Below, one piece after another: positions 1-5,377 of a stretch of DNA of 5,377 nucleotides (position 1 is its first letter; the number at the start of each line of letters is the position of its first letter). Below the pieces are notes generated by a model, which searched no databases, had not been told where the DNA came from, and saw only the letters and a list, made by a program, of their open reading frames with translations. A program made the position numbers and the translations under genes. Location: positions 1-5,377 of the forward strand of contig CALGIH010000156.1 of the NCBI GenBank assembly GCA_937916035.1, in the 5' to 3' direction. This DNA comes from an uncultured Lacinutrix sp. (GTDB lineage Bacteria > Bacteroidota > Bacteroidia > Flavobacteriales > Flavobacteriaceae).

Positions 1-397
1 GGAGCTCTTTTATTCCTTCAGAATCTATAATAGCTCCAGCACTTTCAAAATTTGTTGCTGGTACACAAGAAGGTGCTCCAAAATTAAATTTAAAAGGCGT
101 TCTCTTTCCATTTTCAATCATAAACTCAACACCTTCTACTCCTAGCACATTTGCAATTTCGTGAGGATCTGAAACTGTTGCCACAGTTCCATGTCTTATT
201 GCCAATCGCATAAACTCACTTGGCACCAACATAGAGCTTTCTATGTGAATATGAGCATCTACAAAACCAGGCATTATATAATGATTGACATCGTGTTCTT
301 TTTCAATGATAGATACAATTTTTCCGTGTTCATGAGTGATTTCACCTTTATAAATACGTCTGTTTTTAATATCTACTATTTGCCCTTGCTCAATCAT
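1..397 (-). CDS. ade: Adenine deaminase, N-terminal part (runs off the left edge)
   Basis: My translation of the minus strand gives 132 residues with no stop, beginning at ATG 395-397 and cut by the window edge. Adenine deaminase hydrolyses adenine to hypoxanthine and ammonia in cytoplasmic purine salvage. It belongs to the metal-dependent amidohydrolase superfamily. Visible signatures are the strand-1 metal motif in [15 protein letters not shown] (residues 42-56; HxH = H49 and H51), the [19 protein letters not shown] stretch (about residues 68-86) and GAPSCVP (107-113), all typical of Ade rather than of other amidohydrolases. Family members are usually well over 500 residues, so roughly the first quarter is present. 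The catalytic core and C-terminal domain lie outside. The ATG follows the tilS TAA directly (TAAATG), so the two genes are probably co-transcribed and translationally coupled. Whether the rest of the gene is intact cannot be seen. Confidence 0.93.
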   Translation of the reverse strand, partial: MIEQGQIVDIKNRRIYKGEITHEHGKIVSIIEKEHDVNHYIMPGFVDAHIHIESSMLVPSEFMRLAIRHGTVATVSDPHEIANVLGVEGVEFMIENGKRTPFKFNFGAPSCVPATNFESAGAIIDSEGIKEL

Positions 398-1708
398 TTA
401 CTTAATTTCAATTTTTAATATGTCTTTTGTGTCTTCAGTAACAATAAATCTATTATCAGATCGATGGTTCAATATCCAGACAACATCATCTCCTGAACAT
501 AACAACCAAACATTTTCTTTATCTAACAGGGAGAGTTTCTCATCCTTAAAATATTTACTCAACTTCTTTTTTCCTGGCATTCCTGAAGGATAAAAATAAT
601 CACCTTCTTGCCATTGTCTTAAGGTTAATGGGAACTTTAAAAGTTTAGCATCCACATAAGCAATGTGCCTTGCGGTCTCTTCAATAGCATCAACCTTGGT
701 AATTGATAACTGACCAAATGGTGTTAATACAAGTGATTGTGATTCTTGAATATGAATAGATTCATCAGGCAACGCTCCAATTTCAGATAAGATTAAATAG
801 TCACGATCTTTCAATAAACGATGTGTATTTGAAAACACTTGCTTTCCAGCTTGCGCAGTTAATAAATTAAGAATATCATTCCATTGTGTAAATCCGTAGC
901 CATTAAGCAATTCATAAAGATATGCCCTAGTATTACTCATTTTCTGGAGTTCATTGATGTTAAATGCAATGCCATCATTACTAGTTTTACTAATTATCTT
1001 TTTTGCAACTTCGTCTACTCTATCGTCTACTATTGCCTTTGCATCATTTAAGTATTGCTGAGTTTTTTCGAAATTTTGAAGCAATTGTGGATTGATTCCT
1101 TTTAAAATTGGAATCACATCATGTCTCAATTTATTTCGCAAATATTTAGTAGATGAATTACTACTGTCTTCAACCCATTTCAATTTTTTTTGCTTTGCGT
1201 ATTTTTCAATGTCTTCAAGGTTAAAAAGCAGCAATGGTCTTACTTTGTTTTCGTTCACGCCAGGAATTCCTAATAAACCATCTAATCCTGTTCCTCTAGA
1301 TAAATTAATTAAAAACGTCTCGAAATTATCGTCAGCGTGATGTGCCGTTAAAATGTAGTTGTATCCCAACTGTGACGCAATTTCATCAAACCAAAAATAC
1401 CGTAGCGTTCTTGCTGCCATTTGCGTACTTATCTTCTTATCTATAGCAAATTGTTTGGTATTAAAGTTTTCAATAAAAACTTCTAAATCCCAATCTTTAG
1501 CAAGTTCTAAAACAAAGTCTTCATCAGCATCACTTTCTTTTCCTCTAAGGTTGAAGTTACAATGTGCAAAGGCAATATTTAAGCTCATTTGCTTACATAA
1601 ATGCGCAAGCACAACACTATCAATTCCTCCAGAAATAGCAATGAGAAGTTTGCCTTCTTTTAAGAAAGGGAAGTTTTGATTGATATGTTCATTGAATTTT
1701 TTATACAA
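398..1708 (-). CDS. tilS: tRNA(Ile)-lysidine synthetase TilS
   Basis: This 436-residue protein uses ATP and lysine to convert C34 of the CAU-anticodon tRNA-Ile to lysidine, so that the tRNA reads AUA and is charged with isoleucine. It is cytoplasmic and normally essential. The N-terminal PP-loop ATPase domain shows SGGIDS (26-31), HCNFNLRGKESDADE (49-63), HHADDNFET (123-131), RGTGLDGL (138-145), EDSSN (180-184) and RNKLRH (191-196). A TilS C-terminal domain follows at about 361-425, with EGDYFYPSGMPGKKKLSKYF (368-387) and a WILNHRSDNRF end (411-421). Length is normal for a Bacteroidota TilS. The start is TTG at 1706-1708: an in-frame stop lies at 1724-1726 and the next ATG is codon 41, inside the PP-loop domain, so no ATG start is possible. 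An upstream ATT at 1718-1720 is a less likely alternative. The adenine deaminase ATG follows the stop directly. Confidence 0.96.
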   Translation of the reverse strand: MYKKFNEHINQNFPFLKEGKLLIAISGGIDSVVLAHLCKQMSLNIAFAHCNFNLRGKESDADEDFVLELAKDWDLEVFIENFNTKQFAIDKKISTQMAARTLRYFWFDEIASQLGYNYILTAHHADDNFETFLINLSRGTGLDGLLGIPGVNENKVRPLLLFNLEDIEKYAKQKKLKWVEDSSNSSTKYLRNKLRHDVIPILKGINPQLLQNFEKTQQYLNDAKAIVDDRVDEVAKKIISKTSNDGIAFNINELQKMSNTRAYLYELLNGYGFTQWNDILNLLTAQAGKQVFSNTHRLLKDRDYLILSEIGALPDESIHIQESQSLVLTPFGQLSITKVDAIEETARHIAYVDAKLLKFPLTLRQWQEGDYFYPSGMPGKKKLSKYFKDEKLSLLDKENVWLLCSGDDVVWILNHRSDNRFIVTEDTKDILKIEIK

Positions 1709-1716
1709 GGGAAAAG

Positions 1717-1738
1717 TAATTAGTTAAAAGGCATAAGT
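1717..1738 (+). repeat. Left arm of an imperfect inverted repeat flanking the four-helix gene
   Basis: TAATTAGTTAAAAGG (1717-1731) matches at 13 of 15 positions the reverse complement of 2141-2155 on the other side of the four-helix gene. It continues inward with GGCATAAGT, which resembles GGCAAAAGT of the right arm after a 5-base gap there. This arm lies between the four-helix stop and the tilS TTG start. The composition is AT-rich, so chance similarity cannot be excluded. Confidence 0.4.
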
Positions 1739-1739
1739 A

Positions 1740-2096
1740 TTATTTAGAACTTAATTTATTTATTAGTGAATTTAACATTTTCTCAATTTCAATTGATAAT
1801 TCATTTATTACGATCAAATCATCTCTCTCAACAAATCCCAAGTTTTGCGCAATTTGAAATTGTGTTTGCATTTCAAAAAGAGAACCTCTTGCAATATTCA
1901 AAAATCTTGCATAATCTTTAGTGTAATTTCTCCCATAACCTTCAGCTATATTTGACGAAATAGATACTGAACTCCTTTTTAATTGAGAAGTCAAACCAAA
2001 TTTTTCATCATCTGGAAAAGTCTTCAGTAATTGATATACATGCGTAACCATGGTAACAGATTTTTGCCAAACAATTAAATCTCGATAACTCTTCAT
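1740..2096 (-). CDS. Four-helix-bundle protein of the 23S rRNA intervening-sequence (S23) family
   Basis: This 118-residue protein matches the S23/IVP four-helix-bundle family. The family pattern is seen as an N-terminal YRDLIVWQKS (4-13), FPDDEKFGLTSQLKRSSVSI (27-46), SNIAEGYGR (48-56), DYARFLNIARGSLFEMQTQ (61-79) and a C-terminal amphipathic helix. The family was first noted as ORFs in intervening sequences of 23S rRNA genes and shares its fold with Avd, the accessory protein of diversity-generating retroelements. Many members are free-standing and of unknown function, and no function is assigned here. No rRNA gene, reverse transcriptase or template repeat is in this window. The gene sits alone between pabB (56 bases upstream) and tilS (31 bases downstream), flanked by imperfect inverted repeats. 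The start is ATG 2094-2096, and the first residues MKSYRDL fit the family N-terminus. A -7-like TAAATTTG ends only four bases before the ATG, so its mRNA may be nearly leaderless. Confidence 0.9.
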   Translation of the reverse strand: MKSYRDLIVWQKSVTMVTHVYQLLKTFPDDEKFGLTSQLKRSSVSISSNIAEGYGRNYTKDYARFLNIARGSLFEMQTQFQIAQNLGFVERDDLIVINELSIEIEKMLNSLINKLSSK

Positions 2097-2100
2097 AGTA

Positions 2101-2108
2101 CAAATTTA
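2101..2108 (-). promoter_or_regulatory. Possible -7 promoter element for the four-helix-bundle gene
   Basis: The minus strand reads TAAATTTG, an exact TAnnTTTG match, followed by only TACT before the ATG. If it is used, transcription would begin at or next to the start codon, giving a leaderless or nearly leaderless message. It lies directly downstream of the CAAAAAGT tandem repeats. The gene may therefore have its own promoter in addition to read-through from pabB. Confidence 0.35.
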
Positions 2109-2110
2109 CA

Positions 2111-2133
2111 ACTTTTTGACTTTTTGACTTTTG
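2111..2133. repeat. Short tandem repeat, 8-base unit, about three copies
   Basis: ACTTTTTG occurs twice back to back (2111-2118, 2119-2126), followed by ACTTTTG with one T missing (2127-2133). On the minus strand this is a CAAAAAGT run just upstream of the four-helix gene and its -7-like element. It could be a simple slippage repeat, an element end or a spacing-sensitive promoter part. It lies entirely in the pabB to four-helix spacer. Confidence 0.7.
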
Positions 2134-2155
2134 CCTGATCCCTTTTCACTTATTA
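2127..2155 (-). repeat. Right arm of an imperfect inverted repeat flanking the four-helix gene
   Basis: On the minus strand this reads TAATAAGTGAAAAGG, then GATCA, then GGCAAAAGT. It mirrors the left arm at 1717-1738, apart from the 5-base GATCA and a few mismatches. Its outer end overlaps the TAA stop of pabB. It would mark the upstream boundary of a possible cassette carrying the four-helix gene. Confidence 0.4.
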
Positions 2156-3469
2156 ACTCTCTAAAACCTCTCGCATCGCTTTTGCTTTAATCAAGCATTC
2201 CTCATATTCCTTTAAAGGGTCACTTTTTGCAGTGATGGCTCCACCAACGGAATAGGATACATATTGTTTTGAAGCATTATATAAAATACTCCTAATAACA
2301 ACATTAAAATCAAAATCGCCTTCTGGTGAAAAATAGCCAACTGCTCCAGAATACAAGCCACGCTTTGTTTCTTCCAAATCTTCAATAATTTTCAATGCCG
2401 AAATTTTAGGCGCTCCTGTCATACTTCCCATTGGAAATGTGGTTCTAATAATATCAATAGGTGAAACATCTGATTCCACTTTCGATTCGATAGTTGAAAT
2501 CATTTGATGTAATTGGTCAAAGGTATATACTTTGCAAAGTTCTTTTACTACTACACTTCCCTTTATGGCTGTTTTTGACAAATCGTTTCTTACCAAATCA
2601 ACAATCATCACATTCTCACTGCGCTCTTTAGCGTCATTTTCTAATTGCTGAACTAACAATCTATCTTCTTCAATATTACTTGAACGCTTTGCCGTTCCTT
2701 TAATAGGCTGTGATGTAATCGTATTACCTTCCTTTTTGATATAGCGTTCTGGTGATGCTGACAATAAATATTTATCGTTCAGTTTTAGAAACGTTGCGAA
2801 AGGAGGTTTTGAAATGGTGTTCAGTTTATTATAAGTATCCAATGGATTTATGACTGTATTGTCAGCATAAAACTCCTGACAAAAATTGGCTTCATAAATA
2901 TCACCTCTTTGAATATGATTCAGCATCGTGTTTACCTTATCAAAATAGTCGTCTTTGTGAATTCTGAGGTGGATTTTAATGTCGTTTGAAAGATTGCCAC
3001 GTTGTTTGTCTTCGACAAGCTCAGACTGACATTCCTCGCTATAACGTATCGCTTTTAAATCATCATCAATTTCATCATCAACCATTCTTAAATACTGTAC
3101 TTCAAGTGTATCGCCTTTCAATAAAAACAATTTCTGAGGTTGAAAAAAGTACAAGTCAGGAAATTCCAAACCATCAAAATTTGATGATGTTAAGACTTCA
3201 ACGTCATTCTTCAAATCATAGGTTAAATAACCAAAAATCCAATCCTTTGTGATGCCTTGATATTCCTTTAATTTATTAAATGCATGTTTATAATCGGTTT
3301 GGATACTTGTAAATTCATCGACAGCCAAAATAGCATCATATTGCAACTGATTATGGTTATAGTTGTTGGAATCTAACCAAACCACAGAATCAAACTGCTG
3401 ACTCCATAACAACAGTTGTTGCTTAACTATTTCAGGATTTGAAATGTGATGAATTTGCTTAGTACGCAA
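2153..3469 (-). CDS. pabB: Aminodeoxychorismate synthase component I (PabB)
   Basis: This 438-residue chorismate-binding enzyme, with a glutamine amidotransferase partner, aminates chorismate to 4-amino-4-deoxychorismate, the precursor of p-aminobenzoate and folate. The catalytic domain shows RGDIYEANFCQEF (188-200), SASPERY (237-243), PIKGTAKR (255-262), ENVMIVDLVRNDL (285-297), GSMTGAPK (348-355), YSGAVGYFSPEGDFDFNVVI (373-392) and VGGAITAKSDP (408-418). PIKGT carries the lysine (K257) typical of PabB, where anthranilate synthase TrpE has PIAGT, so PabB is preferred to TrpE. No amidotransferase or lyase gene is nearby; the partner must be elsewhere. The start is TTG at 3467-3469, because an in-frame stop lies at 3473-3475 and the next ATG is codon 129. 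A dispersed repeat lies in frame at about residues 146-159, between the N-terminal and catalytic parts, without breaking the frame. Confidence 0.93.
   Translation of the reverse strand: MRTKQIHHISNPEIVKQQLLLWSQQFDSVVWLDSNNYNHNQLQYDAILAVDEFTSIQTDYKHAFNKLKEYQGITKDWIFGYLTYDLKNDVEVLTSSNFDGLEFPDLYFFQPQKLFLLKGDTLEVQYLRMVDDEIDDDLKAIRYSEECQSELVEDKQRGNLSNDIKIHLRIHKDDYFDKVNTMLNHIQRGDIYEANFCQEFYADNTVINPLDTYNKLNTISKPPFATFLKLNDKYLLSASPERYIKKEGNTITSQPIKGTAKRSSNIEEDRLLVQQLENDAKERSENVMIVDLVRNDLSKTAIKGSVVVKELCKVYTFDQLHQMISTIESKVESDVSPIDIIRTTFPMGSMTGAPKISALKIIEDLEETKRGLYSGAVGYFSPEGDFDFNVVIRSILYNASKQYVSYSVGGAITAKSDPLKEYEECLIKAKAMREVLES
3006..3031. repeat. Dispersed palindromic repeat inside pabB
   Basis: The plus strand contains CTTCGACAAGCTCAGACTGA followed by CA (3010-3031), a sequence type I recognise as a repeat scattered through many bacterial genomes, usually between genes. 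TTGTC (3006-3010) and GACAA (3014-3018) form a small hairpin, and GTCT (3008-3011) pairs with AGAC (3023-3026) as an alternative. Read on the minus strand in the pabB frame it encodes CQSELVEDKQ (from residue 147), which is not part of the conserved PabB core. The full extent of the insertion cannot be fixed without an intact homologue. Confidence 0.65.
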
Positions 3470-3497
3470 GGTTTAAATACATTTGGTTTTATGTTCA

Positions 3498-3505
3498 CAA
3501 AGTTA
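3498..3505 (-). promoter_or_regulatory. Possible -7 promoter element for pabB
   Basis: The minus strand reads TAACTTTG, an exact match to the Bacteroidota -7 consensus TAnnTTTG, ending 28 bases before the TTG start of pabB. No convincing -33 TTTG is seen at the usual distance (TTAA lies 19 bases upstream). The position fits a short leader. It would drive pabB and perhaps the whole minus-strand run. The motif is short and common in AT-rich DNA, so this is a suggestion. Confidence 0.45.
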
Positions 3506-3536
3506 TAATAAATAAGGACGTTAATACATAATACCT

Positions 3537-3544
3537 TACCTTTG
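3537..3544 (+). promoter_or_regulatory. Possible -7 promoter element for the DEAD-box helicase
   Basis: TACCTTTG matches TAnnTTTG exactly and ends 17 bases before the GTG start, which would give a leader of roughly a dozen bases. No clear -33 element is present. Together with the minus-strand element at 3498-3505 it makes the 92-base space between pabB and the helicase a compact divergent promoter region. No palindromic operator stands out in it. Confidence 0.45.
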
Positions 3545-3561
3545 TGCCTTAAATTTTTAGC

Positions 3562-4917
3562 GTGACTTTTTCAGACTTAAACTTAACGACTCCTTTACGT
3601 AATGCCATTGCCGATTTAGGCTTTGAGCATCCTACTCCTATTCAGGAGCAATCGTTCAACATCATTAGTGCCGGAAAAGACGTGGTTGGTATTGCACAAA
3701 CAGGAACAGGTAAAACCTTTGCTTATGCTTTGCCTATTCTAAAAACTTTACCTTTTAGCACACAAGATAATCCTCGTGTTTTGGTTTTGGTACCAACTCG
3801 TGAATTGGTTGTACAAGTGGTTGAGGAATTTGAAAAAATGGCTAAATACGCCAATTTTAGAGTTCTTGGCGTATATGGAGGCACAAACATCAACACCCAA
3901 AAGCAAGCGATTGCTAAGGGCTTAGATATTATTGTGGCTACTCCAGGACGCTTGTATGATTTGGCGTTGACACATGTACTTCAACTAAAATCGATTCAAA
4001 AATTAGTAATTGATGAAGTTGATGTGATGCTAGATTTAGGTTTTAGACATCAACTACTTAATCTTTTTCACCTTTTGCCAGAACGAAGACAAAACATTAT
4101 GTTTTCAGCAACTATGACAAAAGATGTTGATGAATTAATTACTGAGTTTTTCATTAATCCAGAACGTGTTTCAATTGCTGTGTCTGGAACACCTTTAGAA
4201 AACATCTCTCAAGAGCGCTTTAACGTTCCTAACTTTTACACGAAAGTTAATTTACTAAATCATTTACTAAATGATACCGAAACATATACTAAGGTTTTTA
4301 TTTTTGTGGCTTATAAACGAATGGCTGACCGTTTATTTGACCAATTAGAGGAATCGTTTTATGGTCAATCTTGTGTGATTCATTCTAATAAAACACAGAA
4401 TTACAGATTACGTAGTATTTCACAGTTTGAAGAAGGCGCAAACCGAATTTTGATAGCGACAGATGTGATGGCTCGTGGTTTAGATATTGATAATATTTCT
4501 CATGTTATTAATTTTGATACACCAGATTACCCTGAAAACTACATGCACAGAATTGGTAGAACAGGTCGTGCTGAAAGAGAAGGTCATTCTATCGTGTTTA
4601 GTACTGTAGCTGAGCAAGAGTCTATTGAAACTATAGAAGCGTTAATGAAAATGACCATTATAGTTTCTGAACTCCCTGAAGCGGTTGAAGTCTCGAAAGA
4701 ACTTATAGAAGAAGAACAACCACATCATAATGAACGTAACAACCCTTTAAAGCGTAAAAGTGACGAGGATGCTCCAGGACCTGCGTTTCATGATAGGTCT
4801 GAAAAAAACTCTAAAGAAAATTTAGGAGGTTCTTATAAGTTTAAAATTGCTAATAAGTACAAGAAGCCTAAAACGCGTGGTGATAAAAATTATAATAAGA
4901 ATAATAAGAGGAAATAA
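3562..4917 (+). CDS. DEAD-box family ATP-dependent RNA helicase (DEVD variant)
   Basis: This 451-residue protein has a complete DEAD-box helicase core, so it probably unwinds or remodels RNA (ribosome assembly, mRNA turnover or cold adaptation are usual roles). Motifs in order are: Q-motif with F3 and PTPIQ (24-28), Walker A AQTGTGKT (45-52), PTREL (78-82), GG (106-107), ATPGR (126-130), motif II DEVD (151-154), SAT (182-184), IFVAYKR (247-253), ATDVMARGLDID (299-310) and HRIGRTGR (329-336). Motif II has Val where the family name expects Ala; D151 and E152, which matter for ATP hydrolysis, remain. The tail from about residue 370 is first acidic (EEEQ), then lysine- and asparagine-rich, a low-complexity RNA-binding type of extension. 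The start is GTG at 3562-3564: an in-frame TAA at 3550-3552 and the lack of ATG before codon 93 force it, and MTFSDLNL fits the Q-motif spacing. The exact subfamily (RhlE-like or other) is unresolved. Confidence 0.95.
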   Translation: MTFSDLNLTTPLRNAIADLGFEHPTPIQEQSFNIISAGKDVVGIAQTGTGKTFAYALPILKTLPFSTQDNPRVLVLVPTRELVVQVVEEFEKMAKYANFRVLGVYGGTNINTQKQAIAKGLDIIVATPGRLYDLALTHVLQLKSIQKLVIDEVDVMLDLGFRHQLLNLFHLLPERRQNIMFSATMTKDVDELITEFFINPERVSIAVSGTPLENISQERFNVPNFYTKVNLLNHLLNDTETYTKVFIFVAYKRMADRLFDQLEESFYGQSCVIHSNKTQNYRLRSISQFEEGANRILIATDVMARGLDIDNISHVINFDTPDYPENYMHRIGRTGRAEREGHSIVFSTVAEQESIETIEALMKMTIIVSELPEAVEVSKELIEEEQPHHNERNNPLKRKSDEDAPGPAFHDRSEKNSKENLGGSYKFKIANKYKKPKTRGDKNYNKNNKRK

Positions 4918-4923
4918 GTTCTT

Positions 4924-4936
4924 TTGTCATTCCTGC
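4924..4936 (+). repeat. Partial copy of a GTCATTCCTGC repeat
   Basis: TTGTCATTCCTGC here is repeated exactly at 4961-4973, 37 bases further on. This copy lacks the second half that forms the hairpin, so it looks truncated. It begins six bases after the helicase stop codon. Confidence 0.7.
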
Positions 4937-4960
4937 ACCCAAACAATGTAAACTAATCGT

Positions 4961-5004
4961 TTGTCATTCCTGCGAAGGTAGGAATCCACAATAATTCTAA
5001 TGAC
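4961..5004. repeat. GTCATTCCTGC-type hairpin repeat (REP-like) after the helicase
   Basis: The core folds into a stem with ATTCCTGC (4966-4973) paired to GTAGGAAT (4978-4985), eight pairs including one G-T, around a GAAG loop. GTCATT (4963-4968) is also mirrored by AATGAC (4999-5004). The type GTCATTCC...GGAATCC is a widespread interspersed bacterial repeat. It lies in the convergent spacer between the helicase and the GIY-YIG remnant, where it could stabilise or end transcripts. No T-run follows on either strand, so it is not a standard intrinsic terminator. Confidence 0.75.
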
Positions 5005-5005
5005 A

Positions 5006-5318
5006 TCATTCCTTTAAATAAGTCCAATCTTTAGACAAATCCCTCCAATTTAGGATTCTCTTCTTCAATCAATTTAATTTTCCACTCACGCTTCCATTTC
5101 TTCATATTCTTTTCGCGCTTTATAGCATCATTCAATTATTGATATGTTTCAAAATAAACCAAACAATTTAGTCCGTAATTTTTGACAAATCCTTCAATGA
5201 GTTTGTTTTTATGCTCATACAGTCTGCGCTCCAAATCATTGGTGACACCAATGTATAAAGTACCATTATATTTATTGGATAACAAATACAAGTAATATTG
5301 ATATACATTTTTGTGCAT
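5006..5318 (-). pseudogene. Broken GIY-YIG endonuclease-domain gene (nonsense codon plus frameshift)
   Basis: The intact part (5136-5318) encodes 60 residues starting at ATG 5316-5318, with the GIY-like YYLYLL (8-13), LYIGVTNDLERRLYEHK (21-37) and VYFE (54-57) of stand-alone GIY-YIG proteins (UvrC/URI type, about 80-100 residues). A TAA at 5136-5138 then interrupts it. Reading on in the same frame gives LNDAIKREKNMKKWKREWKI and then KLIEEENPK, the expected C-terminal part of the family, until about 5049. There one extra base in AAATTGG (minus strand) shifts the frame. Skipping it restores WRDLSKDWTYLKE and a stop at 5006-5008. So the gene has two separate lesions and is probably dead, unless these are sequencing errors or the 60-residue fragment keeps some activity. 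The family often occurs as solitary genes of unclear function. The gene is convergent with the helicase. Confidence 0.87.
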
Positions 5319-5377
5319 TTAGTTTTTAGTTAAAATTAATGCTTTTTCTTTAAGAGTGTATTCCTGTATATGGAATG
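5319..5377. other. Spacer at the right edge with a short inverted repeat
   Basis: These 59 bases upstream of the GIY-YIG remnant show no supportable gene. ATTCC (5360-5364) and GGAAT (5372-5376) form a 5-base inverted repeat around a 7-base loop at the edge. Minus-strand frames entering from the right stop within this spacer and could be the end of a neighbouring gene, but too little is visible to say. Confidence 0.35.

Noticed and set aside
191..418. Plus-strand open frame of 75 codons over the adenine deaminase start
   Set aside because: It is antisense to well-conserved Ade and tilS sequence and has no recognisable protein character.
1092..1679. Two plus-strand open frames of 82 and 106 codons
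   Set aside because: Both are shadows of tilS, whose conserved motifs lie on the minus strand across the same bases.
1740..2096. Diversity-generating retroelement accessory protein (Avd) reading of the four-helix gene
   Set aside because: The fold is related, but no reverse transcriptase, template repeat or variable repeat is in the window, and the sequence fits the S23 family directly.
1740..2096. A 23S rRNA intervening sequence
   Set aside because: The flanks are tilS and pabB coding sequence and no rRNA is present.
2986..3252. Plus-strand open frame of 88 codons
   Set aside because: It is antisense to pabB. Its LRQAQTD stretch is just the dispersed repeat read from the other strand.
2153..3469. 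Anthranilate synthase component I (TrpE) for the chorismate-binding enzyme
   Set aside because: The PIKGT motif with lysine at residue 257 is the PabB form, and no tryptophan biosynthesis genes are nearby.
4966..4985. Intrinsic terminator after the helicase
   Set aside because: The stem is good, but no T-run follows on either strand and the sequence matches a dispersed repeat type.
4924..5004. CRISPR array
   Set aside because: There are only two partial copies, one truncated, with no regular spacer series.
5339..5377. C-terminal end of a minus-strand gene entering from the right
   Set aside because: Open frames of about a dozen codons end here, but this is too short to support a call.

Overview
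The window looks like a piece of a low-GC chromosome from the phylum Bacteroidota, most likely a member of the Flavobacteriaceae. The evidence is the AT-rich coding sequence, the flavobacterial style of all the recognisable proteins, and matches to the Bacteroidota -7 promoter element (TAnnTTTG) next to several gene starts. No taxonomic search could be run, so this is an inference.

Layout. A minus-strand run reads right to left from position 3469: pabB (aminodeoxychorismate synthase component I, folate pathway), a small four-helix-bundle gene of the 23S-rRNA intervening-sequence (S23) family, tilS (tRNA-Ile lysidine synthetase), and the first 132 codons of an adenine deaminase that runs off the left edge. 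A 92-base divergent promoter region (3470-3561) separates this run from a plus-strand DEAD-box RNA helicase (3562-4917). To the right is a convergent, repeat-bearing spacer (4918-5005), followed by a decayed minus-strand GIY-YIG nuclease gene (5006-5318) and 59 bases of spacer.

How the genes relate. The main genes are housekeeping functions: folate precursor synthesis, decoding of AUA codons, purine salvage and RNA remodelling. They share no obvious pathway. The tilS stop and the adenine deaminase ATG abut with no spacer, which suggests co-transcription and translational coupling. The four-helix gene looks like a cassette placed between pabB and tilS: it is flanked by imperfect inverted repeats and has its own promoter-like element.

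The interest lies in small mobile-like elements scattered through otherwise ordinary genes. A dispersed palindromic repeat sits in frame inside pabB and adds a short extra peptide in a linker. A GTCATTCCTGC-type hairpin repeat follows the helicase. The GIY-YIG gene carries both a nonsense codon and a one-base frameshift. Three consecutive genes (tilS, pabB, helicase) appear to use TTG or GTG starts. I see no new multi-gene defence or metabolic system here.
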